A stretch of DNA of 64,000 bases from Cupriavidus sp. D39 (GTDB lineage: Bacteria > Pseudomonadota > Gammaproteobacteria > Burkholderiales > Burkholderiaceae): assembly GCF_026627925.1 (NCBI RefSeq), contig NZ_JAPNLE010000001.1, positions 124,001 through 188,000 of the forward strand, read 5' to 3'. A model generated the notes under the pieces. The model did no database searches. It was not told the DNA's origin and worked only from the letters and a program-made list of their open reading frames with translations. Positions 18,336 through 29,022 of the stretch are shown one piece after another. The position numbers were made by a program, and so were the translations under genes. Within the stretch, counting starts at the first letter, position 1. Every line of letters begins with the position of its first letter.

Positions 18336-19900
18336 GGGTGATCTCCTGGGTTGGCGGCGGCGCTTTGTCTGGCGCCGAGCGAGAACAGGTCGGCATAGTC
18401 GTCGCCGCCCCGAATCAAAGGATTTTCCTGGGTCAGGGGCAGTTCGCCCTGGATTGGCGTATCGAGGTCGGCCAGCGCTTGCTCGAGCAGGCGTTCGGTC
18501 AAGGCTTTGACCTGCCGGTAGCTGGGCGCACCTTCGCGCAAGGCGGTTTCGCACGCCGCGTCGATCAGCCGACGGGGATACCGCCGGACAAGACCCACGA
18601 TGCCCCACAGCTTGCGCTGGCCCACACGCCCCTCGGTGTCGAACAAGAGCTGGCACAGGCGTTCGGCGGAGGACCCGATGGCTTTGGCCTGGGCAAGAAT
18701 GCGCCGTGTCTCGCGCGAGGGATTAAAGAGGCGCTCGTCCTGCGGCAGCACCACCGAGCCGGGCCTGTCCGCCAGATCGTGGCTGCGCAGCAAGGCCTGG
18801 GTTTTCAGGTCACGGATTTCCAGACGATGCGCGTACTTGCGCACCAGCACCCGGCTGCCAATAGCCGCCGGCCGGGCCGCGTAGCTGCTGTGATCGACGC
18901 GAATGCACGTGTCGTCGTAGACGGTGTAGACCTTGTCGGTGAAGTACTCGAAGTTATGCACCGGCAGTGCCCGCAGATGAGGGCGTTCTTCCTCGAACAT
19001 CGCCTGGACCTGACGCCGAGTGCTGCCGTGGATCCGCTTGGAGGCCCAGTTCGTCTCCCATTGTTCAAGGAAGATGTTTTGCTCTTCGATCGACTCGAAG
19101 CGGCGTCCCTTCAGGGCGGTCGCCTGGGTATGCTGGATCGCGTTCTCGACCGTGCCCTTGCGATTGGGGTCGCGCACGCGCGCCGGATCGGCCACCACGC
19201 CGTAGTGGGCCAGCATGGCCGCATACACCGGGTTGAGCTCGGGCTCATATAGGTCGGGCTTGAGGACACCTTCCTTCAAATTGTCCAAGACCACGTACTG
19301 GCTCACGCCGCCGAAGTGGCGCCAGGCCTGCTCGTGGAGTTCTGCCCAGACCTGCTGACTCGATTTCCACACCACGCGCCGGAAGCTGCGGCGAGAATAT
19401 CGCAACGTCATCACGAACAGCCGCGGCTTGCGATAACGGTCCGTGCCTGGCATCCGGGTCGGAGCACCTTCACCGTAGTCGACCTGCGCCTCCTCGCCGG
19501 GCAGGAACTCCAACCGGTCGAATTGTGCCGGCGCGTGATGGCGCAAGATCCTGACGAAGCGCTTGACGCTTTCGTAGCTGGAAGCAAAGCCGAACTGGTC
19601 CACCAGGTCCTGGTAGATGGCCGTGGCGTTACGATGCAGACGCACCTGGACAAATTCCTGGTACGGCGCGCAGGCCGACAACGTGTTTCCGTTATTTGCC
19701 GGCGGTCGGGGTGGAGGAATTTGCGGCCCAGAGCCGGTGGTCACCGTGGGGGAGTTTGCCTGAGCGGCGGCAAATCGTTCTTGATATCCTCGAATCGTCT
19801 TGCGATCGATTCCGGTAATGCGTGCGATCTCCCGCTGGCCTTTGCCTGCCGCGACCAGCGTAGCAATGGTGGTTTGTAGATGTGGCTTCAAGACGTTCAC
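18332..19900 (-). CDS. istA: IS21 transposase IstA
   Basis: A 522-residue transposase. The N-terminal HTH reads GKGQREIARITGIDRKTIRG. The DDE core includes GEEAQVDYGEG, YVVLDNLKEGVL and RKGTVENAIQH. The C-terminal beta-barrel region includes VRVDHSSYAA-like sequence. The start is GTG 19900. The stop overlaps the istB start as ATGA. Length and motifs are intact, but the partner istB is broken by IS66, so the element is probably immobile on its own. Confidence 0.9.
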   Translation of the reverse strand: MNVLKPHLQTTIATLVAAGKGQREIARITGIDRKTIRGYQERFAAAQANSPTVTTGSGPQIPPPRPPANNGNTLSACAPYQEFVQVRLHRNATAIYQDLVDQFGFASSYESVKRFVRILRHHAPAQFDRLEFLPGEEAQVDYGEGAPTRMPGTDRYRKPRLFVMTLRYSRRSFRRVVWKSSQQVWAELHEQAWRHFGGVSQYVVLDNLKEGVLKPDLYEPELNPVYAAMLAHYGVVADPARVRDPNRKGTVENAIQHTQATALKGRRFESIEEQNIFLEQWETNWASKRIHGSTRRQVQAMFEEERPHLRALPVHNFEYFTDKVYTVYDDTCIRVDHSSYAARPAAIGSRVLVRKYAHRLEIRDLKTQALLRSHDLADRPGSVVLPQDERLFNPSRETRRILAQAKAIGSSAERLCQLLFDTEGRVGQRKLWGIVGLVRRYPRRLIDAACETALREGAPSYRQVKALTERLLEQALADLDTPIQGELPLTQENPLIRGGDDYADLFSLGARQSAAANPGDHP

Positions 19901-20025
19901 TCCGGCAACCCCTCTGCTTCATGCGAGGGGAACAAGGTAACGTCCTGCCGGGCGCCTACATCACTTTCAGCGCCCCTTCAGGTGGGGGAGTTTGAGGTGA
20001 CCACAGGTGGGGGAGTTTGACCGAC

Positions 20026-20172
20026 CATCGGGGTCCGGTGATCTGGACTACCGGGACCCCGGTGCGGACCATTACGAGCAGCAATACCGCGACCGAGTCA
20101 TCAAGCGGCTTCACCGCCGTGCGGCCCAGTTCGGATTTGCGCTTCAGCCGCAGGATACGCTGAGTCGTGGGT
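20026..20172 (+). pseudogene. Probable IS110-family transposase C-terminal scrap
   Basis: Open frame reading DLDYRDPGADHYEQQYRDRV, then IKRLHRRAAQFGFAL, ending TLSRG. From memory this resembles the DPGADYYE... tail of IS110-type transposases. It begins at the IS21 end and has no start, so it is a truncated fragment. It lies in opposite orientation to the N-terminal IS110 piece that follows. Confidence 0.4.
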
Positions 20173-20227
20173 GAGTTTCTTAGGAAGGCTTTGCTGTTGG
20201 CAAGGTTGACCTTTCATCTCTAGCTCG

Positions 20228-20569
20228 CTATCGCGCGTCGTTGACGTTGCTCTTGCGACCCGGGACGGCGCGTGCTTCGCGGGCATTCGCCAGAACGACC
20301 TCAAGCCCGTGTGACTCAAGAATCTCGTAGGCGGCGACCCAGTAGACGCCGGTCGATTCCATCACGACCGTTTTTACCCCCGTCGCGACAAGCCAGTTGG
20401 CCATGCGCTCCAGATCGCTGGTGAACGCCTGGAATGTCTGCACGGGTTCATCGCAAAGATCCGGACTGACAGCAACGACATGGAATCGTGAGCCGATATC
20501 AATACCGGCAGCGAATGGATGAATGATCGGCAGCCCAGTGGGCTTGAATCTCAAACGCTCTTTGGGCAT
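20228..20569 (-). pseudogene. IS110-family transposase N-terminal fragment
   Basis: 113 residues beginning MPKERLRFKP, with FAAGIDIGSRFHVVAV (first catalytic Asp of the DEDD/RuvC-like domain), VVMESTGVYWVAAYEIL (Glu) and LANAREARAVPGRKSNVNDA. Full IS110 transposases are about 400 residues; this one stops right after the conserved NVNDA, so the C-terminal Ser domain is lost. Confidence 0.85.
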
Positions 20570-20914
20570 GGTCCACCTCCTGGATAGTCAGGCGCAGGAC
20601 GGGGAGTCGGATTTGATCAATTTCCTAAACGGGGTCGCCCGGAGGCGCCGCCACAGATGAGTCCGCAGCTTCCCCTGGGCCAGGTTTTTTGACGGGGTTC
20701 ATACCTCCAAGAAGATAACGGCCACAGTCTCTGCGCGCATGCAGTGTACTCGACTGGAGTTTCTACTCATAAGGGCCACGGGCAACCGTGTGGGGCGGGT
20801 TTTTTAAGGTATGACGACGCCAACCATCGGTGCCGACCGAATCGGACTTCCAGAGGTGTGCACAATCACGCGATTATCTGAAGTGTTCACGATGCTATCG
20901 CCTCTTTGGAGGTT
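20570..20914. other. Spacer beside IS110 fragment
   Basis: No gene seen. It probably includes the long non-coding 5' region typical of IS110 elements. Confidence 0.4.
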
Positions 20915-22098
20915 CTACGCACTTGGCGCCTGGGCGGGGCGAGCCGTTGCAGCAGCCCCCTGAATCCCCATGATTCTGTTCCCCATGGCCACCCCCGTCC
21001 AACATTTCCTTTCCTTCGCGAAGCTGCTGCTGCTCCCAGCGACCCAGGCTCGCATCAATGCCGGACGTGCCGCTTGAAAGAGCTTCAGCGAGCGCAACCG
21101 CATTCGCCGCGGCCTTGGCTGTGCTCCCGGCGGTATGTGGCCGTGGGATAAAGGCGGCGTCCCCGAGAAGCACCGCGCGGCCAAAGACCATTTTTCTTAC
21201 CTGAAGATCCAGAATCCCCTGCACAAATGGCTCCTTCGAGGCTGCCACGAGGTCTTGGAACGTCGGCGCGAGGAGCCTGGCAGCAGCTTCGCGCAGTTCG
21301 AGGAGGAACTCCATTCTTGCCATGCCAGGCGGCAAAGAGTTGTTCCGCCTGTGCCCATCCTTATCTGTCATCAACGCGGCAAGTTCGCCCCCGCAGCGAC
21401 CTTGCGATACCAGACCCAATTCCAGCGTCGTTCCCCTTCAGTTGTGGAGCCATTGGCTCCGGGAACCAAATATTCCAACATCAGATGTCCAACGCCTTGT
21501 TGGAATGCAAAGGTATTCCTTAGCATCCGAACGGCTTGCTCGGACAGTTCAAGCTCCGGCACCAGGCCGCGCCACGCCACATACCCCGAAAAAGTTGGAG
21601 TCACTTCTGGCAGCAACTGTGCGCGCAAGGTGGAGCGTGGCCCATCCGCACCGATCAGGAGATCACCGACTTCTACGCGACCGCTCGCGAAATGCGCCCG
21701 CACACTCTCGCCAACTTGCTCGAATCTAATGAATTCCTCCCCCGCTTCACGAGTTGTTCAGGCAGGGCTCGGCTCATGGCAACATAAAGCATATTCCAAG
21801 AGGTTTGTGTCTGAGGCATGAAATGGCGGTGAATCACACTGCCGTTGCTATCCAAATAGATGCGATCCCCTGATGGCACACCCAGGGCTTCGGCCTGCGC
21901 TTGTCGGATTCCGGCAAAGTTGAACGCTGCGAGAATGTCTGGCTGAAGGACAATCCCTCCGCCGCGACTATCGAGATCCTTACCAGAGCGCTCGAACACC
22001 TGCACGTCCCATCCGATCGCTCGAAGTGCGGTTGCGGCAAACAGCCCACCGAGCGAGCCGCCAATGACGAGCGCGCGCGGAACTTTCGAGGTAGCCAT
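20915..22098 (-). pseudogene. FAD-dependent monooxygenase (PHBH fold), multiply frameshifted (module E)
   Basis: Related to the module B and D monooxygenases. The N-terminus VIGGSLGGLFAATALRAIGW (GxGxxG-type FAD motif) and PQTQTSWNMLY lie in one frame. VGDLLIGADGPRSTLRA and FSGYVAWRGLVPEL lie in a second. FGRAVLLGDAAFIPRPH (the GD motif) and STAKAAANAVALAEAL lie in a third, and MGNRIMGI-like sequence ends it. At least three frameshifts are needed, so this is real decay rather than one reading error. It would act in the cytoplasm on a hydroxylatable aromatic or similar substrate. It lies 20 bp downstream of a luciferase-like gene, probably a former operon. Confidence 0.8.
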
Positions 22099-22118
22099 GA
22101 TGTTCTCTATATTGAGGC

Positions 22119-23091
22119 TTAAGTAAAGGAATTGGCCTTGCTGCCCATAGCCCCCTCCCGCAAGGCGGGGAGTACGTCCAGGCCGAGTTCATCCACGACC
22201 TCCAGGACGGGGCGCGATTTTCGCGAGAGATGCAGAATGACGTGTGCGACCCCGTGACGTTGCAGCCGCGCAAAGTAATCCACCAGGGCGCAGCGGCCGA
22301 CGCGCAGTCCGATTTCGATAGGCTCCGCTGGGGCGGCCGGGTCCGCGAGAAGGTCGAGATGAACCGATTGAACGAATGGTTTCTGTATCCCAGCCGCTCG
22401 CTCTCGGAGTGCTGAGTGCCAAAGGCCGATTCGCCCTCGCTGACGTTCTTCTTCCCGACGTTGCCCAACCCTCGGCATGCTCGGCGATCCATTGCAGTGT
22501 TTGACGGGCCGAACCGACAGCGAGCATGGGGATCCGTGTTTTTGGAGCAAGGGCAAGGTCGTAACCTCCGGCTGTTGTCAACAGGATTTCTCTCTCCGTC
22601 GCGGATGGCGACAGGGCGGAACGAACGATGGCCCAATGAGCCCTAAAGACATCGCCGCGGAGCGCCTCGTCAAGGCCGAATGCGGCAAACTCGGCCTTCC
22701 GGTCACCCGAGCCCAAGCCCAAGATGAATCGGCCCTTGGTGAGACGATCCATGGAGAGGGCGAATTTCGAGAGGTGAAGGGGATGCCGCAACGGAAGCAC
22801 CGCCGCTGCGGTTCCCAGCGCGATTGAACTGGTGGCAGCCGCCAACCGCGACAGCCATAGAAACGGGTCGTCGAGAGCAACTGCTTCCAAGCTTGTCCCT
22901 TGCGGGATCATAAGGGGAACGTCCCGTGCCCAGAGTGCCGCAAAACCAAGACGGTCCGCGCGTGCCGCCAAGCGGACCTCAAAATCGACGTCCGCCATCC
23001 TGTCGGCCTGATGAGCTACGGGCGTCATCAGGCCGATAGTCAGTCGTTCCGCAGCCAGAACCCTACTGTAGTCGAGGTTGAAGTCGTTCAT
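22119..23091 (-). pseudogene. Luciferase-like FMN-dependent oxidoreductase, frameshifted
   Basis: An LLM-class flavin oxidoreductase. The N-terminal two thirds read LTIGLMTPVAHQ, ARADRLGFAALWARDVP, ALGTAAAVLPLRHPLHLSK and GRFILGLGSGDRK, which is typical. After AEHAEGWATSG (near 22460) the frame changes and continues as IGLWHSALRERAAG, FVQSVHLDLL and VLPALREGA, stopping at 22119. About 320 residues if repaired, a normal length. These enzymes oxidise substrates with reduced FMN supplied by a partner reductase. Confidence 0.8.
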
Positions 23092-23971
23092 CGTCGTCGC
23101 TCCGGTCGTTTTTAGGCAGGTCTACTATCCTCAAGTCTCCCTGCATCAGTACGGGACGCCTATAGCATCTCAAGGAATACACTGCTGGGCTGGGCACCAG
23201 TCACTTGATAGCCGCCGACGCGCACCGTTGGAACCGACCGTCCTGAGCTCGTAACTCTGTATTTGCGACCTCAACTGCGCTATTTGATGATTCCAGGTAC
23301 TGCTTAACTTCACCCGTCGCACCTCATCGGAGGATGCGGCAGGCATGCCCCCGGCCCGCTCGAATACGTATGCGAGTGAGCGAAATCTACGCGAGTGGGG
23401 CGTAACAAGTTCCTCATTGCTGCAGTCGCGCCCCTGCTCTTCTGCGCCCGCCCCAATGTGGCTGACCAGACTGCGCATGCACGCGCAAGGATGCATGCCT
23501 ACCGGGTCAATTGAGCCCAAGCGCAATGCCAAGCCGTTGCGATACGCGAGTGCCGGATCCAGCTTTCGGCTGCGCCTCGAAAGGCACCAGCAGCGTCCAT
23601 GGCACGCTACTGTAGTCTGCGATATGCAGGCACCTCATGGTCTTCATCCTACTGAATTGATATGAATCCTTGCTAAACAGGGAGCACCCGCTCTCTTAGC
23701 GCCGAAACCGGAGGCCTCGCAGTGTAGGGGGACCACTCTGCTGACAGGGGGCTTTGCTCACGCCTTCCCATGCACGCCTTCGTGCACCGAGCGTCTTGGA
23801 CGTGAGCTGAGCGATACCCGTGCCGCGCACGGATACGTCCTGCATCAAATCCAATCCTACCCAGCAATTCCAGAGCGATGAGTGTCGCGGGGCCTCGGAA
23901 AGCTGCATGCGCCTATTGCTGCCCCTCTTATCGCAGTGCGAGAGGTCTCTCCGAGACAAAACCCGGTCGAG
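23092..23971. other. Gene-poor region between luciferase-like gene and duplicate
   Basis: 880 bp with only short overlapping frames on both strands and no recognised family. No copy of the shared operator was found here, unlike modules A to D. Confidence 0.4.
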
Positions 23972-24510
23972 GGCTTGAGGAACGCCACTGTCTTCCCGAA
24001 TTTGCGACTTGGCGATCGCTCGCCAAGTGCTACCGGGACCACCTGGCCTTAGAGGCGGTGGAAACCCCTGATTGCGCTTCCGGCTATCTAGCATCCATCG
24101 AACAACTGGAAGCTACCGGCTCGCGGGCCCACCTCGGAATGCTATCCGGCTTACTGGCCGGACAGTTCCTTCGTTTGGGTCTCCTTAACGATGCCGCCAA
24201 GCTGCTAACGATGGCCATCGCCGACGGCGATAGAACAGGCAATCGGTGGTATCACAGCGAACTCCATCGCTTGCGAGCCGAGGTATCGCTTGCGGCACTC
24301 GATCTCCGGACCGCCGAAGCTGGCTTCCGCGACGCGATTATGCTCGCACGCGAGCATGGCGCTCGCTGGTTCGAGTTACGTGCGATGAGCGGCCTGACAC
24401 AGCTTCAGAGGAATCAAGGAAAGATCGACGACGCAAGATCGCAGCAAACAGTGCACTCGATGGGGCACGGCGACGTGGCTCTTGCTTCACTGTTGAGCAA
24501 GAATCGTTAA
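23972..24510 (+). pseudogene. 3' fragment of the winged-helix/NTPase/TPR regulator
   Basis: The last 175 codons are identical to 13369-13893. It then ends LLSKNR instead of LLIESR and continues into a diverged but similar 3' flank. It has no own winged helix or NTPase; an open frame from 23878 only fuses unrelated sequence. This is the remnant of a second paralogue or a gene-conversion tract. Confidence 0.85.
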
Positions 24511-24803
24511 CACGATCTTGTCTTTCCCCTTCAGAAAAAAGGACAGTATATCGGGGACAGCAGAAAAACGTTCCAGTTAATAACAATTAAGCACAAGGTC
24601 ACAACCGGCTAGTTCTAGGCGACATAAACTAGGTTTGTCCGCAGCTAAAGTTGATGCTATATAGCTTTCTACAAGAATAGATTGGAAGTTTATTTATTAT
24701 TCATTATTAAGATGGATTTCACTGCTAGTTTATTGATGTGGCGCACCGTCCGAAGTGGCAAACTTCGTTTGTCGACTTACTCTTAATAACTCAGAGGCTT
24801 CAC
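24511..24803. promoter_or_regulatory. AT-rich region upstream of dps
   Basis: About 290 bp of markedly AT-rich DNA (for example TTTATTTATTATTCATTATT) in an otherwise GC-rich window. It should carry the dps promoter. No precise -10/-35 pair was assigned. Confidence 0.45.
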
Positions 24804-25321
24804 ATGACCGATATGAAAAATGCCGCGGATAGAAGGAAAGCATCTCTCAATACGCCAAATGGCATTAGCGATGATGCGACTAGAGACATTTCTGCTGAAC
24901 TCAATGCCCTTCTAGCGGATACAATTGCCCTATACCTGAAGACAAAAATTTCCACTGGCATATGTCAGGGCCATACTTTCGAGATTACCACCTTTTGCTC
25001 GACGAGCAGTCCGATCAAATCTATGCAATCACCGATCCCATCGCCGAGCGAGTGAGAAAGATTGGTGGCACCACAATTCGTTCGATTGGCCACTGTGCTC
25101 GCCTACAGCGTATCCTCGACAATAATGCAGATTTCGTTACCCCCGCTGACATGCTCGCCGAATTGAGAGAGGACAATATGTCGCTCGCTCGGTACATGCG
25201 GGAGACCCATTCTTTGTGCGACGAGTATGGGGATGTCGCCACAGCCAGCCTTTTAGAGCAATGGATCGATGAAGCAGAGCGACGCACGTGGTTTTTGTTT
25301 GAATCCGTTCGGACAAGCTGA
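24804..25321 (+). pseudogene. dps: Dps-like ferritin, single frameshift
   Basis: A DNA-binding/iron-oxidising mini-ferritin. The start ATG 24804 gives the N-terminal part up to LYLKTK. After the A5 run at 24944-24948 the protein continues one frame over as NFHWHMSGPYFRDYHLLLDE, the Dps ferroxidase signature, then GGTTIRSIG and the C-terminal helix EQWIDEAERRTWFL. One extra A restores about 172 residues, a normal Dps length. Dps protects DNA from oxidative stress, which fits the redox theme of the region. The break may be a sequencing error. Confidence 0.85.
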
Positions 25322-25399
25322 CCGGTACTCCGTGCGGGAGCGGGCCGCAGCGACGTAGTCGGCCCTGCAGAATCCCGTGAAGCTGCGCCACGCAAGGGA

Positions 25400-26510
25400 T
25401 TGGGGTTTCTGAGAGGACCATAGAACTCCCGGAATCGATATGATCTGATTCACTTTCTGGGAGTTTTCGAGGCCAATCGATGAGCACACTTCTTTCGCAG
25501 CCGCCTGGACGCCATGATCGACCTGCGCCACCCATTGGCGATATTGGCCAAACGCATGCCATGGGACGCGATTGAAGTCAGTCTGGCACCGGTTTTCGAG
25601 CGCAAGGCACGCGATGGCCAAACGGTTGCGGATGCCGATCTGTTCGGACCGACGGTGGCAGTGGCTGGTGCCGGTGTGAGCGCAGCGGGACGTTCGCGTC
25701 TGCCGATTCGTTTGCTGGTAGGCCTGTTGTACTTGAAGCACGCCTATAACGAGAGCGATGAATCGGTATGTGAGCGCTGGGCACAAGACGTGTACTTCCA
25801 GTACTTCTGCGGTGAGGAATATTTCCAGGCCCGCCTGCCGTGCTCGCCGACCAACCTTGTGCGATTTCGCCAGGCGCTGGGCGAAGCCGGCGTCGAGGAA
25901 TTGCTGGCTGCGAGAATTGCGGCCGCAGTACAGATGAAGGCGGTCAAGCCGGCCGAATTCGCTCGCATCATCGTCGACACGACGGTCCAGGAGAAGGCCG
26001 TTGCCTACCCGACCGATAGTCGTCTGTTAGAAGTGGCGCGTGCGAAGGTCGTGATGCTTGCCCAACGCGCTGGACTGGTGCTCAAACAGACCTTTGCGCG
26101 TGAGGGCAAACAACTGCGTCGCCGTGCCGGCGGCTATGCGCACGCGAAGCAATTCCGGCGTCTGCGCCGCGTGCTCAAACGACAACGGACCGTGCTCGGC
26201 CGTGTGCTGCGCGACATTGAGCGCAAGATGGCGGCGCAGCCCGAGAGTCAACAACAGGGGGCCGCGTCTGTGGATTGAGCGTGCCTGGCGCATCTGCCGG
26301 CAGCGGCCCAAGGATAAGAGCAAGTTGTACGCGCTGCATGCACCGGAGGTCGAATGCATCGGCAAAGGGAAAGCTCGCCAGCCGTATGAGTTCGGCGTGA
26401 AGGTCAACTTGGCGATCACCGCCAAGCAGGGACTGATCGTGGGCGCCCGCAGCTTCCCCGGCAATCCCTATGATGGCCATACGCTGGTGGCCCAGATCGA
26501 GCAAATCAGA
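25400..26510 (+). mobile_element. IS5-family element, 3'-truncated and frameshifted
   Basis: The transposase reads from ATG 25514 (MIDLRHPLAILAKRMPW; FFRSRLD just upstream suggests the true start is 5' of this). It continues through IIVDTTVQEKAVAYPTDSRL to a stop at 26278, then one frame over as RLWIERAWRICRQR, IGKGKARQPYEFGVKVNLAI and GNPYDGHTLVAQIEQI. It breaks off at about 26507 against a GNAT fragment, so the last roughly 100 residues are gone. This type resembles the IS1478-like IS5 group. The left end lies in about 25400-25480; exact terminal repeats were not fixed. Confidence 0.75.
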
Positions 26511-26902
26511 TCATGTGTTTGCGGAAGCAGCCCTCCTCTTTCGCGCCAAGGCGAACAATCGTACTGCGCGATTTGCACTGTCGGCATCCGCCTTGAATTC
26601 GACACGTCGGCAAGAAAGTCGCTCGAACGCATACCAAAGTTGAAGAAGTTTCGTTTCGGTTTGACGTGCGATCTCTGATATGCGGGCGAGATCCATGTCA
26701 CTCCTATCTCGAGGCGGCGCTGGTCGGGTTCAATAAAATGGTATCGCGTCGAGCCGATGGCAGTTCCGCTTAGGCGATCAACGATCGCAAACGGTACCGC
26801 CTTGCGAGATTCGTACTTCGTAATCGCAGAGTCGATGAAAGACCTCATGATGCCCGGCTGGTGATGCTCGGTTGGCAGCCATCTCCAAATAGCAGGATCC
26901 AC
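26511..26902 (-). pseudogene. GNAT acetyltransferase remnant (RimJ/RimL-like)
   Basis: DPAIWRWLPTEH, then GTAIGSTRYHFIEPDQRRLE and IGVTWISPAYQRS fit the middle of a RimJ/RimL-type N-acetyltransferase. It then shifts frame to ARQTETKLLQLWYAFERL and CRRVEFKADADSANRAV. The N-terminus is cut by a stop and the C-terminus by the IS5 fragment. Confidence 0.6.
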
Positions 26903-27539
26903 GCCGGCCTCTTCGAGCTACCGCGTGTAGCGTAGGCGTCACTCAATGTAGGCGGGAACCCCAAGGCACTATCCGAGCCGATGCCGATGCTGCATACCGT
27001 CAGCGAGGTGGCTCAAGCGTGGCCTGCTACCTTTGGCGCGATCAGTAGACCTCGCTCTCGTGCGATCGGGACAGAGGTTCGAGTCGAACTCGCCGACCCA
27101 AAAGATCGATGCGTGCGAAAAATCCATGGGCTCATCCGCTCCTGCCCCTTGGTACGCGACTTCCGAAACGCGCGACCGGTCTGCATCTGTCAGGCGCCTC
27201 GATTCGCTCCGGCCGTTTGGCAAGCTTTCTGCTCCGTTAGAGCATTAGTCAGTTTCATACTCGGTCTATTGGTGCAAACTAAGGCGCTGAAAGTCACATA
27301 GAAAAGCCAGTCATTCGCCCCTCCTCCAGAGTACCTTGATCAGGTCGGCTCGCCAATCCCCAGAGCACGAAGAGGTGTCTGTTATAGGAATCTTCGTTCA
27401 ATGTCACCTGGCAACCGAGCGTTGTAGCCACATTGTGACGTCCGTCGGCCAGGCCAGACCCCGCACCCGATGGCCGGCCAACAATCATGCTGACAGTTCG
27501 GCAATCAATGCGCTCTAAGGAACGGTATCCATAGGGCCA
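26903..27539. other. Gene-poor region
   Basis: About 640 bp with no recognised gene; the short open frames on both strands show no family features. Confidence 0.4.
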
Positions 27540-27781
27540 TTACACTTCATTTTACTTCTCTAACACCTATATCGTTGATCTGTCGATACATTCAGTTTTA
27601 TTAAGATAATTTAAGACATATACAATTTCAATGATAGATAATTTTGATGCGGAAGGTTTTTGTTTTCTGCGCAACGATTTCACATGATAGTAATGAAATA
27701 CCTATTTTTCAGGTGAGTATACGAAGCGGAAGCCAGATAACATGATCCTCCGCTTTCTTTATTCCCCCATCGGAGACCATT
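27540..27781. promoter_or_regulatory. AT-rich leader of the isochorismatase-like gene
   Basis: About 240 bp of very AT-rich DNA immediately upstream of the hydrolase gene, ending in GGAGACCATT before the ATG. It probably contains the promoter; no unique -10/-35 pair was assigned. Confidence 0.5.
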
Positions 27782-28465
27782 ATGAGTAATCCCAAGCTCG
27801 AAGTCCTCACGCCTCAAAACAGTCAAATGATTTTCGTCGATCATCAACCGCAAATGGCATTCGGCGTACAGTCGATCGACCGACAGACGCTGAAGAACAA
27901 TACTGTCGGTCTTGCTAAAGCGGCAAAGATCTTCAACATCCCGACGACCATTACATCTGTGGAGACCCACTTCTCGGGCTACGTCTACCCCGAGCTGCTT
28001 GATGTCTTCCCAGGGCAGAAGGTACTCGATCGGACGTCGATGAACTCATGGGACGATCAGAAAGTGCGTGACGCACTCGCGGCAACTGGACGGAAGAAGG
28101 TTGTTGTCTCAGGGCTTTGGACTGAGGTGTGCCTCAACACTTTTGTCCTTGGCGCGATGGGCGAGGGCGGCTACGAGATCTACGTGGTGGCCGATGCCTC
28201 TGGCGGTGTCTCCAGGGAAGCGCACGACTATTCCATGCAGCGCATGATCCAAGCCGGTGTTGTCCCCGTCACCTGGCAGCAGGTTATGCTGGAGTGGCAG
28301 CGGGATTGGGCTCGTCGCGATAGTTATGACGCCGTGATGGCGCTCGTAAAGGAGCACTCTGGCGCCTACGGTATGGGTGTGGACTATGCGAACACCATGA
28401 TTCACAAGGCGCCACAGCGAACCGCCGGGACGCACGAAATCCTTGCCGCAGTACCCGCGCACTGA
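27782..28465 (+). CDS. Isochorismatase-like cysteine hydrolase (YcaC-like)
   Basis: A 227-residue cytoplasmic hydrolase. The N-terminal MIFVDHQPQMAFGV supplies the catalytic Asp (about D20). GLWTEVCLNTFVLGAM places the nucleophilic Cys at about C117, and DASGGVSREAHDYSMQRM is the conserved C-terminal helix. YcaC-type proteins are homo-octamers of unknown substrate. The ATG at 27782 follows GGAGACCATT, a good ribosome-binding site. It appears intact, sits alone between transposon scraps and has an AT-rich promoter region. Confidence 0.88.
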   Translation: MSNPKLEVLTPQNSQMIFVDHQPQMAFGVQSIDRQTLKNNTVGLAKAAKIFNIPTTITSVETHFSGYVYPELLDVFPGQKVLDRTSMNSWDDQKVRDALAATGRKKVVVSGLWTEVCLNTFVLGAMGEGGYEIYVVADASGGVSREAHDYSMQRMIQAGVVPVTWQQVMLEWQRDWARRDSYDAVMALVKEHSGAYGMGVDYANTMIHKAPQRTAGTHEILAAVPAH

Positions 28466-28530
28466 CAGCGCTTATGTAGGTCGAGTATGCCCGTGCAAAG
28501 GATTCGACATGTACCTGGACGACATTTTCG

Positions 28531-28975
28531 AGGGCTGTCAGAATTTTTTTACAGGGCTGGAGGCCTACCGGGCGCGCGTCCCGGCAGGCCTCTGCTCCTA
28601 TCTCCGCAATGGGGTTACGCAGGACGACCTTGTCGAGGCTCGTGAACTGGCGACTGGCGGCCATCCATGCCTCAACTGCCGGTGATGCCGTACAGCACCA
28701 GCCACAGCAGCTTGGTGGGCGCTTGATCGCTGGGAAGTGCCCACCAGCCTTGTTGCACGTGATGTCTTTGGTGGCGTTCGTGGTACGGGATGATCTTCCG
28801 GATAGCCGACGGGAAAGCGCAGAACAGGATAACCTGGTCCCATGCGTGGTGCCAGAAGGCGGCGATCGGGGGGATCTGCTTCCCCCAGTCGCCTTGCTCA
28901 CAGTGCCCCCGCGCCGCCTGGGCAGCCTCGACGGTGGGAACTGTGTAGACACAGCCCTGAGCGTAGCCGCTACTT
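28531..28975 (-). mobile_element. Decayed IS256-family 3' fragment
   Basis: Aligned by eye to the intact IS256 at 58995-60381, this piece corresponds to its left end and the 3' third of the transposase, with many substitutions and frameshifts. It begins with a degenerate terminal repeat (GTCAGAATTTTTTTACAGG). It keeps a degenerate version of the post-gene hairpin (GGCCTACCGGG...CCCGGCAGGCC). No open frame remains. Confidence 0.75.
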
Positions 28976-29022
28976 CTTAGCCACCTTATGCACGCCGTCG
29001 CCTCCTGCGCCAGTCCGTCGCT

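Larger units (their letters stand above)
14840..20025 (-). mobile_element. IS21-family element carrying a nested IS66 insertion
   Basis: Encodes istA (18332-19900) and istB (interrupted). Both ends carry repeated CAAACTCCCCCAC-type terminal sequences: left around 14849-14863, right in two tandem copies (GGTGGGGGAGTTTGA) around 19980-20020. Exact ends and target duplications could not be fixed by eye. Removing the 2653-bp IS66 leaves an element of about 2.5 kb, normal for IS21. Confidence 0.8.

Noticed and set aside
23170..23665. Overlapping open frames on both strands
   Set aside because: No motifs, no good ribosome-binding sites, and each mirrors the other; treated as non-coding.
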